DNA of 64,000 nucleotides from Zonotrichia leucophrys gambelii (taxonomy: Eukaryota > Chordata > Aves > Passeriformes > Passerellidae), in contig NC_088178.1 in the NCBI RefSeq assembly GCF_028769735.1, forward strand, positions 10,938,857 to 11,002,856, given 5' to 3'. Shown here in pieces: positions 1 through 13,545 of the stretch; the stretch's first letter is position 1, and the number at the start of each line of letters is the position of its first letter. The notes beneath the pieces were generated by a model that saw only the letters and a program-made list of their open reading frames with translations, was not told the origin of the DNA and made no database searches. A program made the translations under genes and the position numbers.

Positions 1-2200
1 GATGACATAAGAGCACAAGTGCCATTTAATATCTGTGATACTGGGGCATGTGTGCTTTATAAAAAGTAGTTAGAGAATAGAAATATTGAATGCCATAGTT
101 ATTATGAGCAATTTAATAATATCTGACCATGAAGCAAAATGTGAGATGTGACTGGTCTCTCAATTGATAGAAAATAGTGTCGTTATCTGAATCAGTAGAG
201 TTATGATGGCTTGACCCACAAGGATTTGAGAGGAAATTTGTTAATGTGACTTTTGATCCATATTGTTTATCTATTAATCTATTAAAAATACTTTTTTTTT
301 TTTAAAGTGTTAATGGAGAAGTAGAGGCACAGATTACAGCAACCATAAAAAGTGTTTATAATGAGGTGGTTCCAGGTGTTACACAGTGGTGCTTTAATGT
401 TCACAACTTTTTGCTTTCATAACAAATTCTGTGATCAAGTGTGCAGCTGGACCAACATCCACGAGTAAATCTCTGCCAGGCAGAACCAGGTGATGACTGC
501 AAACCAAGAGATGTGCGAGCTCCATGCCTGAGGAGATGAGCGCTTGGCTTTGCCAAGGGTAGTGTTTGCATGGCCACAGGCTGATGGCTTTCAGAAATTC
601 AAGTGAGGCCCTTGGCTGTTTGCTTCTGGTAATCTCTTTGCCTCTTGGCTCCAAGTTCCTTAGATTCCTACTTATTTACGTCTCTTTCTTAATGACCCAG
701 TGCATGTGAGGCCTATAAAAACACATTCCAGTTATATGAATTCTGAAAACTAAATACACCAACCTTTCAGTGTGTATGGGATGGAATCACTGAAATATAG
801 AACTGCTGTAGGTAGCAAGGGAAGTTTTTCTTTGAGTCACTTTGGTAAATCAATTTTCCATTGGGGTGGGTCATAATCTGTCAATGATTTGCTGTCTCTG
901 ATGGTGTTTTCATTCCATTGAGATATAAAATGAGGGCATTTCAGTGAAAGGTTTACTACAAAGCTTTCCTCTCAATCTTTTTTAGTGAGTATATGAGGGA
1001 CTATAGCTGTTTAGAAATAAATTTGTATATAGAGAGGAATAATGAGATTTTTTAAAATCCAGTATCAACAGAAAGACTGAAAACCTTTCGGTTTTTGTCT
1101 ATTCTTAACGTTATTGTATTGCTCCAAAATCTGGTTTTAAGAACTAAGTGATATAAAAATGTTTAAGGTTAAATAGGTAGATGGAATTAATTTTAAAAAT
1201 ATTGTTTTTAAGATCTGCCTAAACTCATATATTTTTTCCAGTTAATCAATACTGTATTAATTTTTACCACTCTAAACCTGAAGGTCAAGTAGCATTTAAG
1301 ATCCCTAAGTAGAAAAAGGTGTGGACCTGGCTTAATTTAGAGGTTTCAAGTCCTGTTTTGCAGATATGCTGACATTTATGAAACTGTCAAGCTTTGATCA
1401 TATTGGTTAATCCAATTTAAAGATGCTTAGAGCTTTTGTTTAACCTTCAGCTTGAGACATCTGATGGTGGTGGTTTCAGAGAGAGGAAGCAATAGCATAT
1501 TCAGGAGAAATACCACAGGCCAGCATTTGCAACTATTACCATTTAAATAGCCTGTGTCAACCTAAACAATACACAAGGGTTTGGATGACATTTTTTGTGG
1601 GAATTTGATTCCAAGGATCTTTACGGTATGATAAGTACGTGATCCAAAATGACACATTATGGAGTTATTCTGGGTTGGGGTGAACACAGATCTCAAGGAT
1701 GATAGGCAAAACTGCATCCCAAACTGCAAGGAAGGAGCAAGAAATTACAAATAGATGGAAAGCACTTTAAACAATTTCCTCTACCATGTACAGGACTGTA
1801 TTGTGACATTCATCAGCGGAATCTCATCTTCCCAAGCTGCTTCCAATTTTCTACAGCCTATTTGAGTAGGTCCACTTCTATTAGGACCGAATTTAAGGGA
1901 CAGGAAGGGTTTTCATTCTAGCTACACCAGGACTCTGTGTCACTACTGCAGGGAGAATAGCTCTAAAAATCATGATTTCAGAGTTCCTTGATCTGTAAAT
2001 ATCATGCATTTGTTCAGGGGTACACACCTAAATAACTCATTAAGGATAGTGTTTGGGAAGAATTTTCAGGACGGAGGATTAGGGAAAATGGTAATTTTTG
2101 GAGTTATTTCTTATATCACTTAGAAATCCTCAGTAGATTTTTATGAGAACCTGCAGAAAAATTCATGTTATAAATAAAGAAAAGCCTGAAAAAAATAAGG
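1..2200. other. AT-rich non-coding DNA, no gene seen
   Basis: The stretch is AT-rich and broken by stops in all frames. The only long frame, on the minus strand at 394-654, has no recognisable domain and no coding-like composition. A T tract of about 13 bases lies near 291-303. I see no repeat family, splice-flanked open block or RNA gene. It fits intergenic or deep intronic bird DNA. Confidence 0.7.
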
Positions 2201-2380
2201 GCCTGGGGCTCTGAGAGTTATAGTCTTGCACTTGGAATGCTAGGCAGGGCTGAAGAAGGCTTGCAAGCTGCTCCTGCAGTGCTGGGCTGCAGGGAGCTGC
2301 GAGCACAGGGCTGGAGGAGCGCCAGTGCCCACCAGAGCCGAGCAGGGGCGAGTCGAGAGGGAGAACGCAACTTTGGGTAT
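2201..2380. other. Short GC-rich block with a CpG cluster
   Basis: The base composition changes abruptly from AT-rich flanks to a GC-rich block. About 2297-2372 holds roughly seven CpG dinucleotides in some 75 bases, whereas CpG is scarce through the rest of the window. A plus-strand open frame of 62 codons crosses it but matches no family I know. It could be a young insertion such as an LTR fragment, a small unmethylated regulatory element, or the first exon of a long non-coding RNA. I cannot choose between these from sequence alone. Confidence 0.5.
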
Positions 2381-5300
2381 CAGAATCTGCTGTCTGGGTT
2401 GATTTTTAGCATACCAAGGGTGTGATAAATTATGGCTTAACTCTCAATTGTGTAAGTGTGACACTTTCATAATAAACACAGGCTGCTTAGGTTCATCTGA
2501 AAACAATCTTATATGTTTGGTTCATTTTAGTCACGGGGACAGTTTCTGTGTCATCTGCTGAGTGGGTTTGGTGCTTTTCCCCCTTTTTTTCCAAAACTAG
2601 CTCTGAGTGCTCGCAAGGAAAGAAGAAAACAGACACCAAGAGAAGCTGAAGTTGTTCATTGTGGGAAGTGTGCCTACAAAATTTGTCTTAAAGCTTTGAA
2701 TATTTTATTTTTGTTACAAAATTGATTTCAAGGCTGAGGAACAGATGTTTCAGTCTGTATTCTTTATCTGCAAAGTGTTTTTAAAATTCTTTGCTTAAAA
2801 ATATTTGCCCTCTTTTAATAAATGGACAAAAATGGGTTGGTCAATACTAACCTTTAAGGTACAGTTTTTGTTAGCAAACAGAAGTTTTTACTTAGTGCTG
2901 CAGTGATATGAAAGATGATGTAACACTGACCCTGCTTTTAGGATACCATAGGAGAAATACTGTGCATGGCAATACTGGCAATGATGTTGTGTTGTTTTTA
3001 ATGCCCATGGATGTACTCTGAAGTGACCTATCCTGAGAAAACTCTGGTTTAGTTTTGTGCCAGTGCTTTGTTTAGCAGGGCTACAGACCAATGTTTCACT
3101 TTGTTATCTGGGTAAATGTTCTTTATTTAGCTGTCAGTCCATTTTCTGCCTACAAAGTACTCTCTGAAAGACGATTCCTTACTTTTGTCTACTTTTTGTT
3201 GCTCAATATTATCTATGAGAGAGATGTATATACATTTGTACAGGAATAAACACTGTGTCTGCATTTATGTGACCCATGAGAGGTGTGGAGATGCTTGCTC
3301 CCACTCCAGCTACTTCCTATAGACTGATTACAATTCTAAAATCTCACTGTAATATCAGGCCTGCTTGTGATCATCTTCCAACTGAAAGCTAGTCTGATGT
3401 ACGCTGATATCTTGCTAATAGATGTTGAATGGCACGTGTTCAAAAAAAGACGTAACATTTAAAAATGACACTCAACATTACTGACAATGTAAATGATGCA
3501 ACCCCATCAGTTTTGAATCAATTTGGATTTAATCATCATTTATAATTCATTTGATTTCCTCTTAAACTCTGCCTCAAGCATCTCCTAGGTGTTTAGACTG
3601 CAGAAAGATAAAATGCATAGATGTATATTGCTGCCTAGTAAATCTCTTTCATGTTTTCCACTTGCAGAGACAGGGTAGTCTGACCTTGGAAAAGGGCTAT
3701 AATCCAGTGTCTTTATAGAGATGAGGAAGCAGCTTTGACAAGCAGAAGTTAAACCCTAGATGGTCCAGGACTATCTAGCCATTGCTTAATCTTCTTAATA
3801 TGGTAAGACAAATCCCATTCTTCATTTTTATATTAACATATTTCAATTTTATTACTGTTTTTAACTCTTAAGCAGAGCTGTAGAAGCTTGGATAGAAATG
3901 CCAGACAAGCACACACATTCAGAAGAAAAAGAACTCCTCAGCTCAGCAAGCTCACAAGTTTCAAAAAGCTTATTTTAAATGGCTGTGAGTGAGGAAAAAT
4001 TAGGGCATTGAGCAAGCCAATGTAACTACTGCAGAGATAGTAAAATAAGGACTGTAAGGTGAAAATTAATTACTATTAACAATAAAATGCATTTATTCTG
4101 AGCGGAGCTTGCTGTAAAGACAGGATTTCTAAGTGGCCACAGGGATAGAAATGACCACTTGTGATTGTTACCTGCATCACCAGCTAGTTTCCCAGTTTTT
4201 GGAGCAGGATGTGATTATCCCCAGTTGTTTCTGAGAAGGAACGTCTAATGTCAGCCTTAATCTCTGTGAGGTGGCTGCTTGTTATTGCAGCCTGCACAGA
4301 GGCTGACCAGAAGGACTCCACTTTGAAACCTGTGTCTGGAAATGAAGCTCTCTTCTTTTCCACATCTCTTTTCATTCTTCTCTCCCAAACTACTATAATG
4401 GATAATTATTTTGTGTTTGCAGAAATTGTCTGCCACTGAGCAGGTTACACAGGCCATTGAAGCAGCCAAAGAGCTGAATAGTGGTTGAAATTGGCCAGAT
4501 TCATTTAAAATAATGTTTTCAACAATACATACTATTTATTTAAGAATAATTAATTATTTGATATTTTATGGTGAACTAAAAAAAAAAAATAACTCCCTTT
4601 GCAAACATAGGGACAGAGAATCAGTGATGTCTACTCTGTGTGTGATTTGGATATTAAAATCTGTGATTGAGCTATAGAGTTGTTCTGGTATGTCAGTGAT
4701 TTGGTTGCTATAATTAGATTATATGACATTTGCTAGGAAATTTGTTCACTTATGAGTCATTTTCTTATAAAATATATTTTTATTTGACAAAACAAAGAAC
4801 GAAATTACTAATAACAAAAAAATTCAGTATTTGCGAATATGTTTAAAAATTCACAAAATTAATAATAAATCATAAACAGCTCAAATCCAAATTGATTCTG
4901 CTGGAGTGAGTTGCTCTCAAAACATTTCCCATGTTTTACTAGCTCTCACATTTCAAATCCCCTGCAGAAAAAAATCTCTAGAAAGTGTGAAACATTTGCA
5001 ATCATAGTCAAGACACCCCAAACCAAGCTTTGTACCTTTGCTGTAAGGGTGTTACTGATATTTGGAAATCTGAATTTTGAAGGGAGAATTTTAAATCTGG
5101 CTTCTCAGATGTTGGTTGTATTCAGCAGGCTTGTAAATAAACTTGGAAAGGGCTGATTAGGTATGAGATACAGGCTGTAGGTTGATTAAATTTGTTTGAA
5201 TGCTCAAAAGCAAAGCTGATTCTAAACAGGTAAAACATATTTTTCATGAAACTGAATGGCAGATGAAATTCAATTTTGGTAAATCGAAAGGAACTAATGT

Positions 5301-8300
5301 ATTTAAATATGCATTTTGATTCAGTAGTTACTATTCAGGAGGGAGATATTGGCATTATTGTGATTAGTTCAATAAAACTGTCACCTCAGCACCAGTTAAA
5401 GAGGAAAATACAGTTCTGGGAAAAAAATAAGATAAAATAATGAATGCAATCCTTTTGAAATCTAGGTTGCATTGTTATCCTGAATATTGAGACAAGAGTA
5501 GTAAAAGTTCCCAGAGGACCTAAAAGGGCTACAAAGAACAATAGTAGACAGAGAAGGGTTTCTTGTTGAGGACCAATTAAAGTGCTCTGTAATTTCCCCT
5601 TGGAAGAGACAAGACTGGGGTTGTGCTAAAAGTCTAATAACTGACAAATAGTGTAGGAAAGGTAGCATTTTTATTTGTTCTTGTAATGCGAGGATGATGA
5701 TGTACTGAGTAAAATCATGCAACAGTTTTAAAACCAACAAATATTTTCTTCACAAATAGGCAATTAAATTGTGGAATTCCCTATCAGAGGGTATGGTGAA
5801 GATATGAAATGTGAATATGTTCAAATAGGATTTGATTATTTTGTGACAAAATGTTCTGCTGGAGGGACATGCCATTCTGTATTTTCCTGGTTTCTTATGG
5901 TATTTTCCAATTGTGGACCTTTTTCAAAGCAAAATATGGCTATTTTTCTGACCTTCAGATATTTGAGAACAGGATTAATTTTACCATTACTGACAGTTCC
6001 TCTATGAAGTGATATTAAATGCCTGCATATGTTTACACTTTAATCTTGTGAAGTGCACCTGCAAGGCATCCCCACTGGAATGTCCTTGGAGAGAGCTCTG
6101 GCACAGGGTGCCCCTGCACAGCGGCTCTGCTGCAGTCCTGGGGGATGGATGGTGAGGACAAAGGTTGCAAAATTTAGGGATGGGCATCTCCTGCTCTGTG
6201 CTTGCTGTTGGGTTTGGTCAGAGGGTTTGTTTCAGACAGCAGAGCTGCATCAGCTGGGGTCCTGGACTTAGGGCTAGCAATTTTATATTTAGGGGAATCA
6301 AACCCAAAGAGGCAGTGGCACGGGGCTTCCCTCTTCCTGTTTGGGGTCTTGTACCCTTTTCTGCATTCTGTTGCTAAGCTGCAGATCAGTCCTCAAACAG
6401 GCACTTAAATGGGCCCTGTTGTGTTCACCCATGTTTTTTCCCTTCCTTTCCTGTGAAGAATCAATGTAAATGAGTTTGCAATACATTTGCTGCTGGCAAT
6501 TTTGGTGTGGTGTGTGGTGTTTAATAATTTTGCTTATCAATTTCATGTCCAAGTAATCATTATAAGGTTCTTTGCTTTTGTTCTTTGCTTTTGTGATCCA
6601 TAATAGAAGTTCTTTTTATTTATGGTAAATGATACAAGTTTGTGGATGCGTGTCAGGTTTCTCTGTTTGCAAGACTCCTTTTTGTATCAAAAAATGTCTC
6701 AGAAAATGGAAGAAAATGGGCTAAGCAAGAAATAAGGTAAAAAAAAAAAAACAACAGAAGGAGGACAAAAAAATCAATAGCCCATGTGAGAAAAAGTATT
6801 GTCAGCAATTTCTAGAAAGTTTTTTTGGGTACAAAATGGGCAAGATACGTATTTCAGAAATACAGGTTGCACTCTAATTCCCTTAAGCCTCTCCTTTCTA
6901 CTTTGGCCTAAATTTGACATTGCTGGCGTGTCTTCCTCACAGCAAAGTTCATGGAAAGCCAGAATGGTGCAGCTGGTTCCTGGCTGGTTTGATGCTAAGG
7001 GGAAATCTTAATTAAAGTCTCCTTCATTATGTGCTGCCATGTCCTTGGAAGAGGTGTGATGTTGCAGAGAATATTCCATGTCAGGGACAGCTTTAGAGAA
7101 CACTGGTCAGGGAATACAAGTTCTTTGGAGAATGAAGTGCTTTTAAAATTAGTAATGATATGCAGGGATAAAATTTAGAAAATTTGGCCTTTGCTTTGGG
7201 TTTGCAAAGATTTGGGCATTCTGCCTGTAACTGTTCATGCACATATCCTGGAATTTCTGCCAGTCACCTGGCACTTGGTGTGGCAGCATCCAGACATGCC
7301 TCTTGCCAAGTCCCACAGGACTCCTCGTTGCTCTGTGCTCAAAGATTTAAACCAGATTAAAAAGCAGCCATGAGGACCAGAGCACAAGAAGAGCCCTGAA
7401 ATATCTGTGAAGCATCCCTGGGCTCTCACAAGCGTCAGCATCCTTGGCACCACACCAATGGTCCAGGTGCCAGGGGGTATCAGAGGAGAGCCAGAACAGC
7501 ATGGTGAGCTGTGCTTCTGAGAGCTTCTGGAGGACACTCCAGTTCTACTGATGTCTTAAACAAAATGCTGCATTCACTCAAAATTAGTGTTTTGCAATAT
7601 TGTAGTTGCAGTTTTTCAAGCTGGGCTAATTCTGCTTGAAATTTAGATATAATTTTGATTTTCCCCATGGGGGAAAAAAAAAAAGTTGATTGAACCATTC
7701 TTTCCCATAGAATCCTGAAACTGCATTTTTTAGTAATTTGTTTAACAGAAAAATGCTCAGCTTAGTATCTGTGAATTTGGATTAATATCCTTGGCTAAAA
7801 TTGTCTCTTTATCCAAACAAAAATTTGACTCTTTAAAAATTGACTTAGATATGCTGACACAAATGAAGAAAGAGCGCTTTTAGGCTTCTGAATTCACAAG
7901 TGATAAAAGAGCAAGAGAACACCCTTTTCATAACAAAATTATGGAGGTGAAGATCTTTCAGTAAAATCTTTTGTATTTTGCTGGAGAAGCTTTAAAAATT
8001 ATTCACTCCTGTATAGATTTACCATAGAGGTTTTGTTTGAGCACAAATGTTTGGCTTATCCATTTCCTTTAGTGGATACATAGCAAACCTAGAAATTCCA
8101 GTTATTTCCTTTAAAGGACAACTAGGTGAAGAAATAATTTCATATTGTACATATATTTTTCCAGAAACTGTTGCTTTATGCTGAGAAACAAGTGAGTATA
8201 ACCAAATACATAAACCAGTGGTGCTCTTAGTGTGGTGTTTGTTCATGGGATCTGCTGGAATATTTTACTTCTCTTTTACAAATAAGAAACATGCAGTAAT

Positions 8301-9600
8301 TCTCAGAAATATTTCAGTAGCTGTTCTGTAGCTCAGTGAAATGAGACCTACAGTGGTTTAATCTGTTTTTTAATTAATATGTCTATATCTCCGTAAAAAC
8401 AAATCCAGTGGGATCTTGCTGACACTATTAACTCTTGTGAGATTATGCTGCATATCAGCAAACTCAAACAGAATTGAAAGGAGATAACAGTAGAATTTTT
8501 AATTTATTCAGATAATTTTGAATTCTCAGAATTATTTTTCAATTTTGCCTTGCATTAAAATAGCTCTCCCTTTTCTTCTTGAAAGTAGTTGTGAAATTGT
8601 GTGTATGCTCAGATAAAAGTACTCTTGGCTGCATTTAGCTTATTCTCAGTATTTCCAAGGTCATACCAACAGCAACATTCAAGGGCTCAATAATCAGATT
8701 CTGATTTGGCCTCAGCAGTGTAAACCTATGCTAAGATATGACATTTCAGTGGTTTCACTTTGATGGTATTTTTGAGAGCAGAATGTGTCTTTAATTATTA
8801 CATAGAACACAGCTTTGTATGTCAAAAACCCAGAGAAAAATTGACAAGCTCAACCTACTTTACAACCATCATTTAAGCCAAAATTCATTAAAATGGATTT
8901 CCACAGAAGACATCCCATTGGCATTTCAAGTACAGACAGTAACTGAAAAATGCTTTTATATACAGATTCATACCAACAGCTTTCTGTCCAGCAGGTGACT
9001 TTCTGCATTAAAAGGTTTGTAGAAGTGGAGATTGTAATAGGATGAACAACCTTGATAAAAGGCTTTGATTCTTATCTTTGAAATTTTTTCCCCATTACAT
9101 TTGCCTTAGCTGGTGCTGCTGCAGTTAAGGGGATCTCAATGCACCCATTGTAAACTTCTTTCATGGGGTTTTATGACTTCATGGTAAAAAATAGCTTTTG
9201 TCTGAAATACAGCAGATTTTTTTTTTAACAATTCTTTTTTCAGTTAAACAGTGAATGTTAACTTGAAAAAACACATTTATTGTAAATGAAAGGGCAATCT
9301 TCAGCTCAGTAATATCACCTCAGATTAATAAAAATGACAGTATTTTAAAAATCCAATTTTGTTTTCACAGTAAGGTTGTTTGTTTGATTACCTTTTTTGA
9401 ATTGCACTTTGTTTAGACAGGGAAATGGATGAAGTTAGTTTCGGTGGGCTTGTAATCATTTTCACTCTCAGATCGTTAGTATCACAATATTTAAGATGCA
9501 ATAGCTGCAAGGTAAGTTTGATGAAAACAACCACATATGTTGGAATTTTCTGAAAAGTTCTAATGTTGCATCCATCCATTTTTGGTTGCACTTATGTGTC
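2381..9600. other. AT-rich non-coding DNA, no gene seen
   Basis: This is ordinary AT-rich, CpG-poor sequence with short A and T tracts, for example near 4578-4590, 6738-6751 and 9218-9228. The frames longer than 60 codons on both strands overlap one another and show no known domain. A slightly GC-richer patch at 6050-6420 is not distinctive. A perfect 13-bp tandem duplication is listed separately. I recognise nothing else here. Confidence 0.65.
6568..6593. repeat. Perfect 13-bp tandem duplication
   Basis: The unit TTCTTTGCTTTTG occurs twice head to tail with no mismatch. This is typical of replication slippage in T-rich DNA and has no evident function. Confidence 0.85.
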
Positions 9601-10300
9601 ACAGCCCAGCAGCCTTCACCTGCTCAGCTCTGATTTCTGCCCTCTCGCCTGTGAGTCAGGCTGCAGAGACCCTGGCTGTTGAAGATGCTATCTGCAGCTC
9701 CTCCTTCCCCTGATTCTGAGGGCACCTTTTCACAAACAGGAGCTGGAAGATGAATGAGGCAGCAAATCAGAGGGCTGAGCTCCCTTCCCTGCCCTCCTTG
9801 TCTCGTCTCCTTGCAAGGGGCCAGGCTGTGCCCTTCCTTGTTTCTCGACTTGTGACAATGCACCTGACCTGTTTGTTGAATTCTCCTGGCTTTTGGGTTT
9901 ATGTTCTAAGCAGTGTCTCTGCTGTCATGTAGCTTAGCAGAAATATGCTGTAGTGAAAATATCAGTCAGTTCTGCCAGCCTCGGTGCTGTAACAAATAAC
10001 CTCCTGTTATTTGTTAATGTGTTTTATTTGGGGAACCACCAGGGAGAGATGGTGCTTCCTTTTAAATCTTGGTGTTTGGAAAGTGCCTTTGTTTGTGCAT
10101 GGAGGGCTACCTGGCTCTCCAGGCTTTTTCTTCTGCCCCTACTGTAAGAACTCAGGACTTGGGAAAAGACAAATCCGGGGGGCAGAAGCAGCTGGGGGCT
10201 CGGTGGGCAGTCAGTGCAGTTCTCTTGGGGGACAGGTGAGCATTTGGAGGAGGTTGCTCTTCCAGTGAATTCTGGGACGCTGGTGCATTTTCCCTCCTTC
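9600..10300. other. Moderately GC-rich non-coding block
   Basis: Two GC-richer patches, at about 9600-9850 and 10030-10290, stand out from AT-rich flanks. Open frames of 60 to 92 codons occur on both strands, as expected when stop codons become rarer. None encodes a recognisable domain. A lost or unrecognised repeat is possible. Confidence 0.45.
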
Positions 10301-11380
10301 ATGAGAATGTGGCAGAATCAAGGTCTGTCTTTACTCTTGCTTTAGTATCCTGCAGCTCAGATCTTCAATGTCCCCAGTGTGAGCTCATCATTTGTCATTA
10401 TCTCCTGGTTTATGCAAGATCTGTGCTATGAGATACAGAATGAGCAGCTAAATGCTGAGTAATCTGTATACTTGGTAAAGTGCTGTGTGTATCACTCCTG
10501 GTTATACTGTTTTCTCCATGTTTACAGTACAGAATTAACTCCTCTACAACCATTATACTCATTGATCTAGAATGGTTGCAGTAGATTTAGCAAACACCTT
10601 TCTCTGTTGGAGAAGGCCCTATCAAAGGGTAGCAGTGACAGCATGAGGAGCAGCCTTCAGGAATTTGCAGAGACAGCATGGATTGTGTCACTTTTTGGTG
10701 AACAGGAACCATTAGATTTGACTGTGAAATGCTTTTAAACATGAAAATCTTAAGAGATTTTCAAAATGCCGATCTCAGTTCATTGACAACTACCTGAATT
10801 TGAGATTTGTAGACTGAATATATTGTTTTTGTAATTCAGAACACTAGGGAAATTTGGTTTGCTTTTTTTTAGGAAATATCAGAAAAAAATCAAAAGTGAT
10901 ATGAAAGCTTTAACTAGAAAAGATTTAGATTTGTGATGCAAATGAGTTTATGAAAATGATCCACTTGCAGTAGAAGAATAATGGAGCCGAATTATTGGAA
11001 AGTAAAGATAATAGCATATCTGGGATCTCATTGTTCAAGAACTGCCTATAAATATAGTGCATTATTACTCAAGCATTACCAGGTTATCTCCACATTGCTG
11101 AAATTTATGCAAAACAATTTTCAGTGCCTTTGGAAAAATGATGTGAGAGTATCTGGCTATTTAAATTTTGGTTGGTCACTGTTGCCACGTACAATGCAGA
11201 CAGAAAAAATCAGAGTTGCATTGCTAGAGTCAAGCAACATTATTATCTAAAAATGAACTTGAGACAGTAATTTTTTGCTTTTCATTTCCTTCAAGTATTC
11301 TGTAATTAATCAGAAAATTCAATTCAACTGTGAAATGAAATAAGTGAAGAGAAAAATCTCCTTCGTATGTAGCCTCTTCA
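10300..11380. other. AT-rich non-coding DNA, no gene seen
   Basis: The sequence is plain AT-rich DNA. An 89-codon open frame at 10981-11250 (+) has no recognisable domain and no flanking gene context. I treat it as chance. Confidence 0.65.
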
Positions 11381-11838
11381 ATCCCCGACACCCCGATGAC
11401 CTCTTGCTATTGCTAAGGTGAGATCTGTTCTGTGTTTACAAACTACACTCCTTCCAGCAGCACTTGGGAGGAAAGGTTGAAGTGTGTAGGGCCCTACATG
11501 GCAAGCACACTCAGGAGGGGTTGTGGCAGTAGCCAGGAGTGAGTGTCCCACATCAAAGGGGTTGTGCCTCTTCCTCCAACTATGCCTCTTCCAATGGCTG
11601 TTTGAAGGAAATTAATTTATAGAGACTGAGGTGCTCAAACATGCAGATAAAACCCATGCCTGCCTTCCTGTAGTCTATGTCTTAAATTTCTCTGTTGTAC
11701 TAGTGGGATGATGGTGGTACAACTGTCTCCTTCAGCAGAGAAAGTGTATTTTAATTTTCTGTGCTCCTCTGCATGGTCATTTTCTCTATAGAAGTATTGA
11801 CCAGAAGTATGCTCAATAAACTTTTGTCTCATCTGTCT
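11380..11838 (+). other. Possible transposon or transcript 3' end (polyadenylation-like site)
   Basis: The block is slightly richer in GC than its surroundings. It ends in the canonical hexamer AATAAA at about 11815-11820, followed at once by T/G-rich sequence (TTTTGTCTCATCTGTCTGGGG and a T run). Hexamer plus downstream G/T-rich element is the layout of a vertebrate polyadenylation site. It is also how many LTRs end. No LTR boundary (TG...CA) or target-site duplication is visible, and no open frame precedes it. AATAAA is common by chance in AT-rich DNA, so this is only a candidate. Confidence 0.25.
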
Positions 11839-11893
11839 GGGGTTTTTTTTTTGTTTGTTTTGGTTTTTGGTTTGGGGCTTTTGTTTGTTTGTA
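11839..11893. repeat. T/G low-complexity tract
   Basis: This is a run of T with interspersed G pairs and two GGGG blocks at 11839-11842 and 11874-11877. It resembles the tract at 13491-13545. Such tracts are frequent in bird DNA and often look like decayed homopolymer tails of retroposons, though no element body is recognisable beside this one. Confidence 0.75.
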
Positions 11894-13490
11894 GTTTTAA
11901 AGAGTAGTGTAAGTTTTGCTTATCTTTTTGGACAGAGGCTGTTTTCAGACAGGGTGCTGCAAATGAAGCCTCTCCTCATCCATCAGTGAAGAGCAGCTGA
12001 GCAGCCACGTGGTTCCAGCCTTTTCCCTTTCCCAGGTTTCCCATGTCTGCTGCAGGCAGCTCTGCTCCGTGTGCTGCACTGAGCTTTTGTGCTTGGTGTG
12101 GGCCATTGTCACAGGCTAGGTTTGGATTTAATGATGGGAAATGGCACTTACCAGTTAATAGTCACAGAATTTATTTTTATGGTTTTTTGTTCTTTTTCAG
12201 TATAGCATTATATGGCAAGGGCACTTGTTCTTTGCAGATATGATTAGGTGACTTCTTCATCTTTTGTGAGGCTGAGACTGCAGATATTTTGGGCTGTGTA
12301 TGTAAGCCTGTATTCTTGAGGGAATAATATATAGGAATCTCTAAAATCCCCAGCTAACGAGCAGTAAATTCATTGGCAAGTTATTGTCCTTTCCCCTTGG
12401 TTATTCTTAGTCTACAAAACTTAGTTTAGAGTACAAAAGGAAAAGAACAGATTCCCTTGACTCTCTTGCCTCCTCTCCATACTTTTCTGCAATACAGAAG
12501 GTTTATCTCTGAATGCAGTTGTCCCTCTTTCAAAATAAATTATTATCTACTTTGTCAGCAGGGAAAGCATCATAGATTGTGTGCGAGTTTCTTTTGATAA
12601 TTTTGCTGTGGCCTTTGTGAGAAGAGGGGTTTTTAGATGAGTTGGGGTTTCCCAGTTCCTGAAGGCTGAAGTTGTCGACCATCAGTAATGTCAACACCTA
12701 TTGCATTTCTAGTGATGTTTTACATTCTAGTCTTGTTTCTGGTTTTCAGGGTCTTAATCATCCTGAAACAATTTGAAGAAGTTGGAGTTTTCTTTTTCAA
12801 CCATGAAGAGAAAGCACAATAAGGGTACTTTATTAGAGTGAGAGAATGCCTTGGTCCATCAGGTGAAAATGCTAGAGCAGTGTGGACTTTGTGCAATAGA
12901 AGGGGAATGTAGCATCATCCTCCTACTTGATTACCTCTGCCTGACCTCCAACTGACTCAGTTTAAATTATTATGTTCTCACCTCAACATGAATCTTCCAT
13001 TTCTGCAAATATTTACAAATATATTGGTTTTTCTGCAGTGTATCAATTGTATTATACTGAAGGTTATTTTATCTATAGAAGCAGTATAACAGAAAGTGGA
13101 GCAACTCATGGGTATGAAAATACTGGTCTCTCAATCCATTTTAGTTTTAGCTCTCCTCCTCAGGCTGTGTACTGCATGCTATTGTAATGCTGTGTATTTG
13201 GTTTTTTTTCTCTTGGTGCCATTATTGTTGTATTGTTGTTTGTTTTGAGTTGGGTGTTTTGAACCTATTGCTGTGCTGCCCTCCATGCTGCACATCGTGA
13301 CTCACAGGCCATCTGATAATGAGGGCTGACTTAAATCCACTGTCAAGTGAACATTCCAGAAAACAAAACATCAGCTCACAAAGTTGAGGAGTTCTGTTTA
13401 TAGTTACTTTTTTCCTCTGCCCATGAAAAATAACGATTTTCCACTAAGGAGGTTTTTAGACTGTATTTTTAATAAAAGAGGGCAATAGTG
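11894..13490. other. AT-rich non-coding DNA, no gene seen
   Basis: A short GC-richer patch at about 11935-12120 sits in otherwise AT-rich sequence. Open frames of 60 to 71 codons show no domain. I recognise no element. Confidence 0.65.
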
Positions 13491-13545
13491 TTTGGGGTTT
13501 TTTGGTGGTTTTTTGGTTTTGGGGTTTTTTTTTATTTTTTTTTTC
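13491..13545. repeat. T/G low-complexity tract with repeated G runs
   Basis: G runs at 13494-13497, 13504-13505, 13507-13508, 13515-13516 and 13521-13524 are separated by T runs, and the tract ends in long T stretches. The spacing would allow a two-tier G-quadruplex on the plus strand. The neighbouring plus-strand open frame at 13492-13725 starts inside the tract and is low complexity at its amino end, so it is not taken as a gene. Confidence 0.8.
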
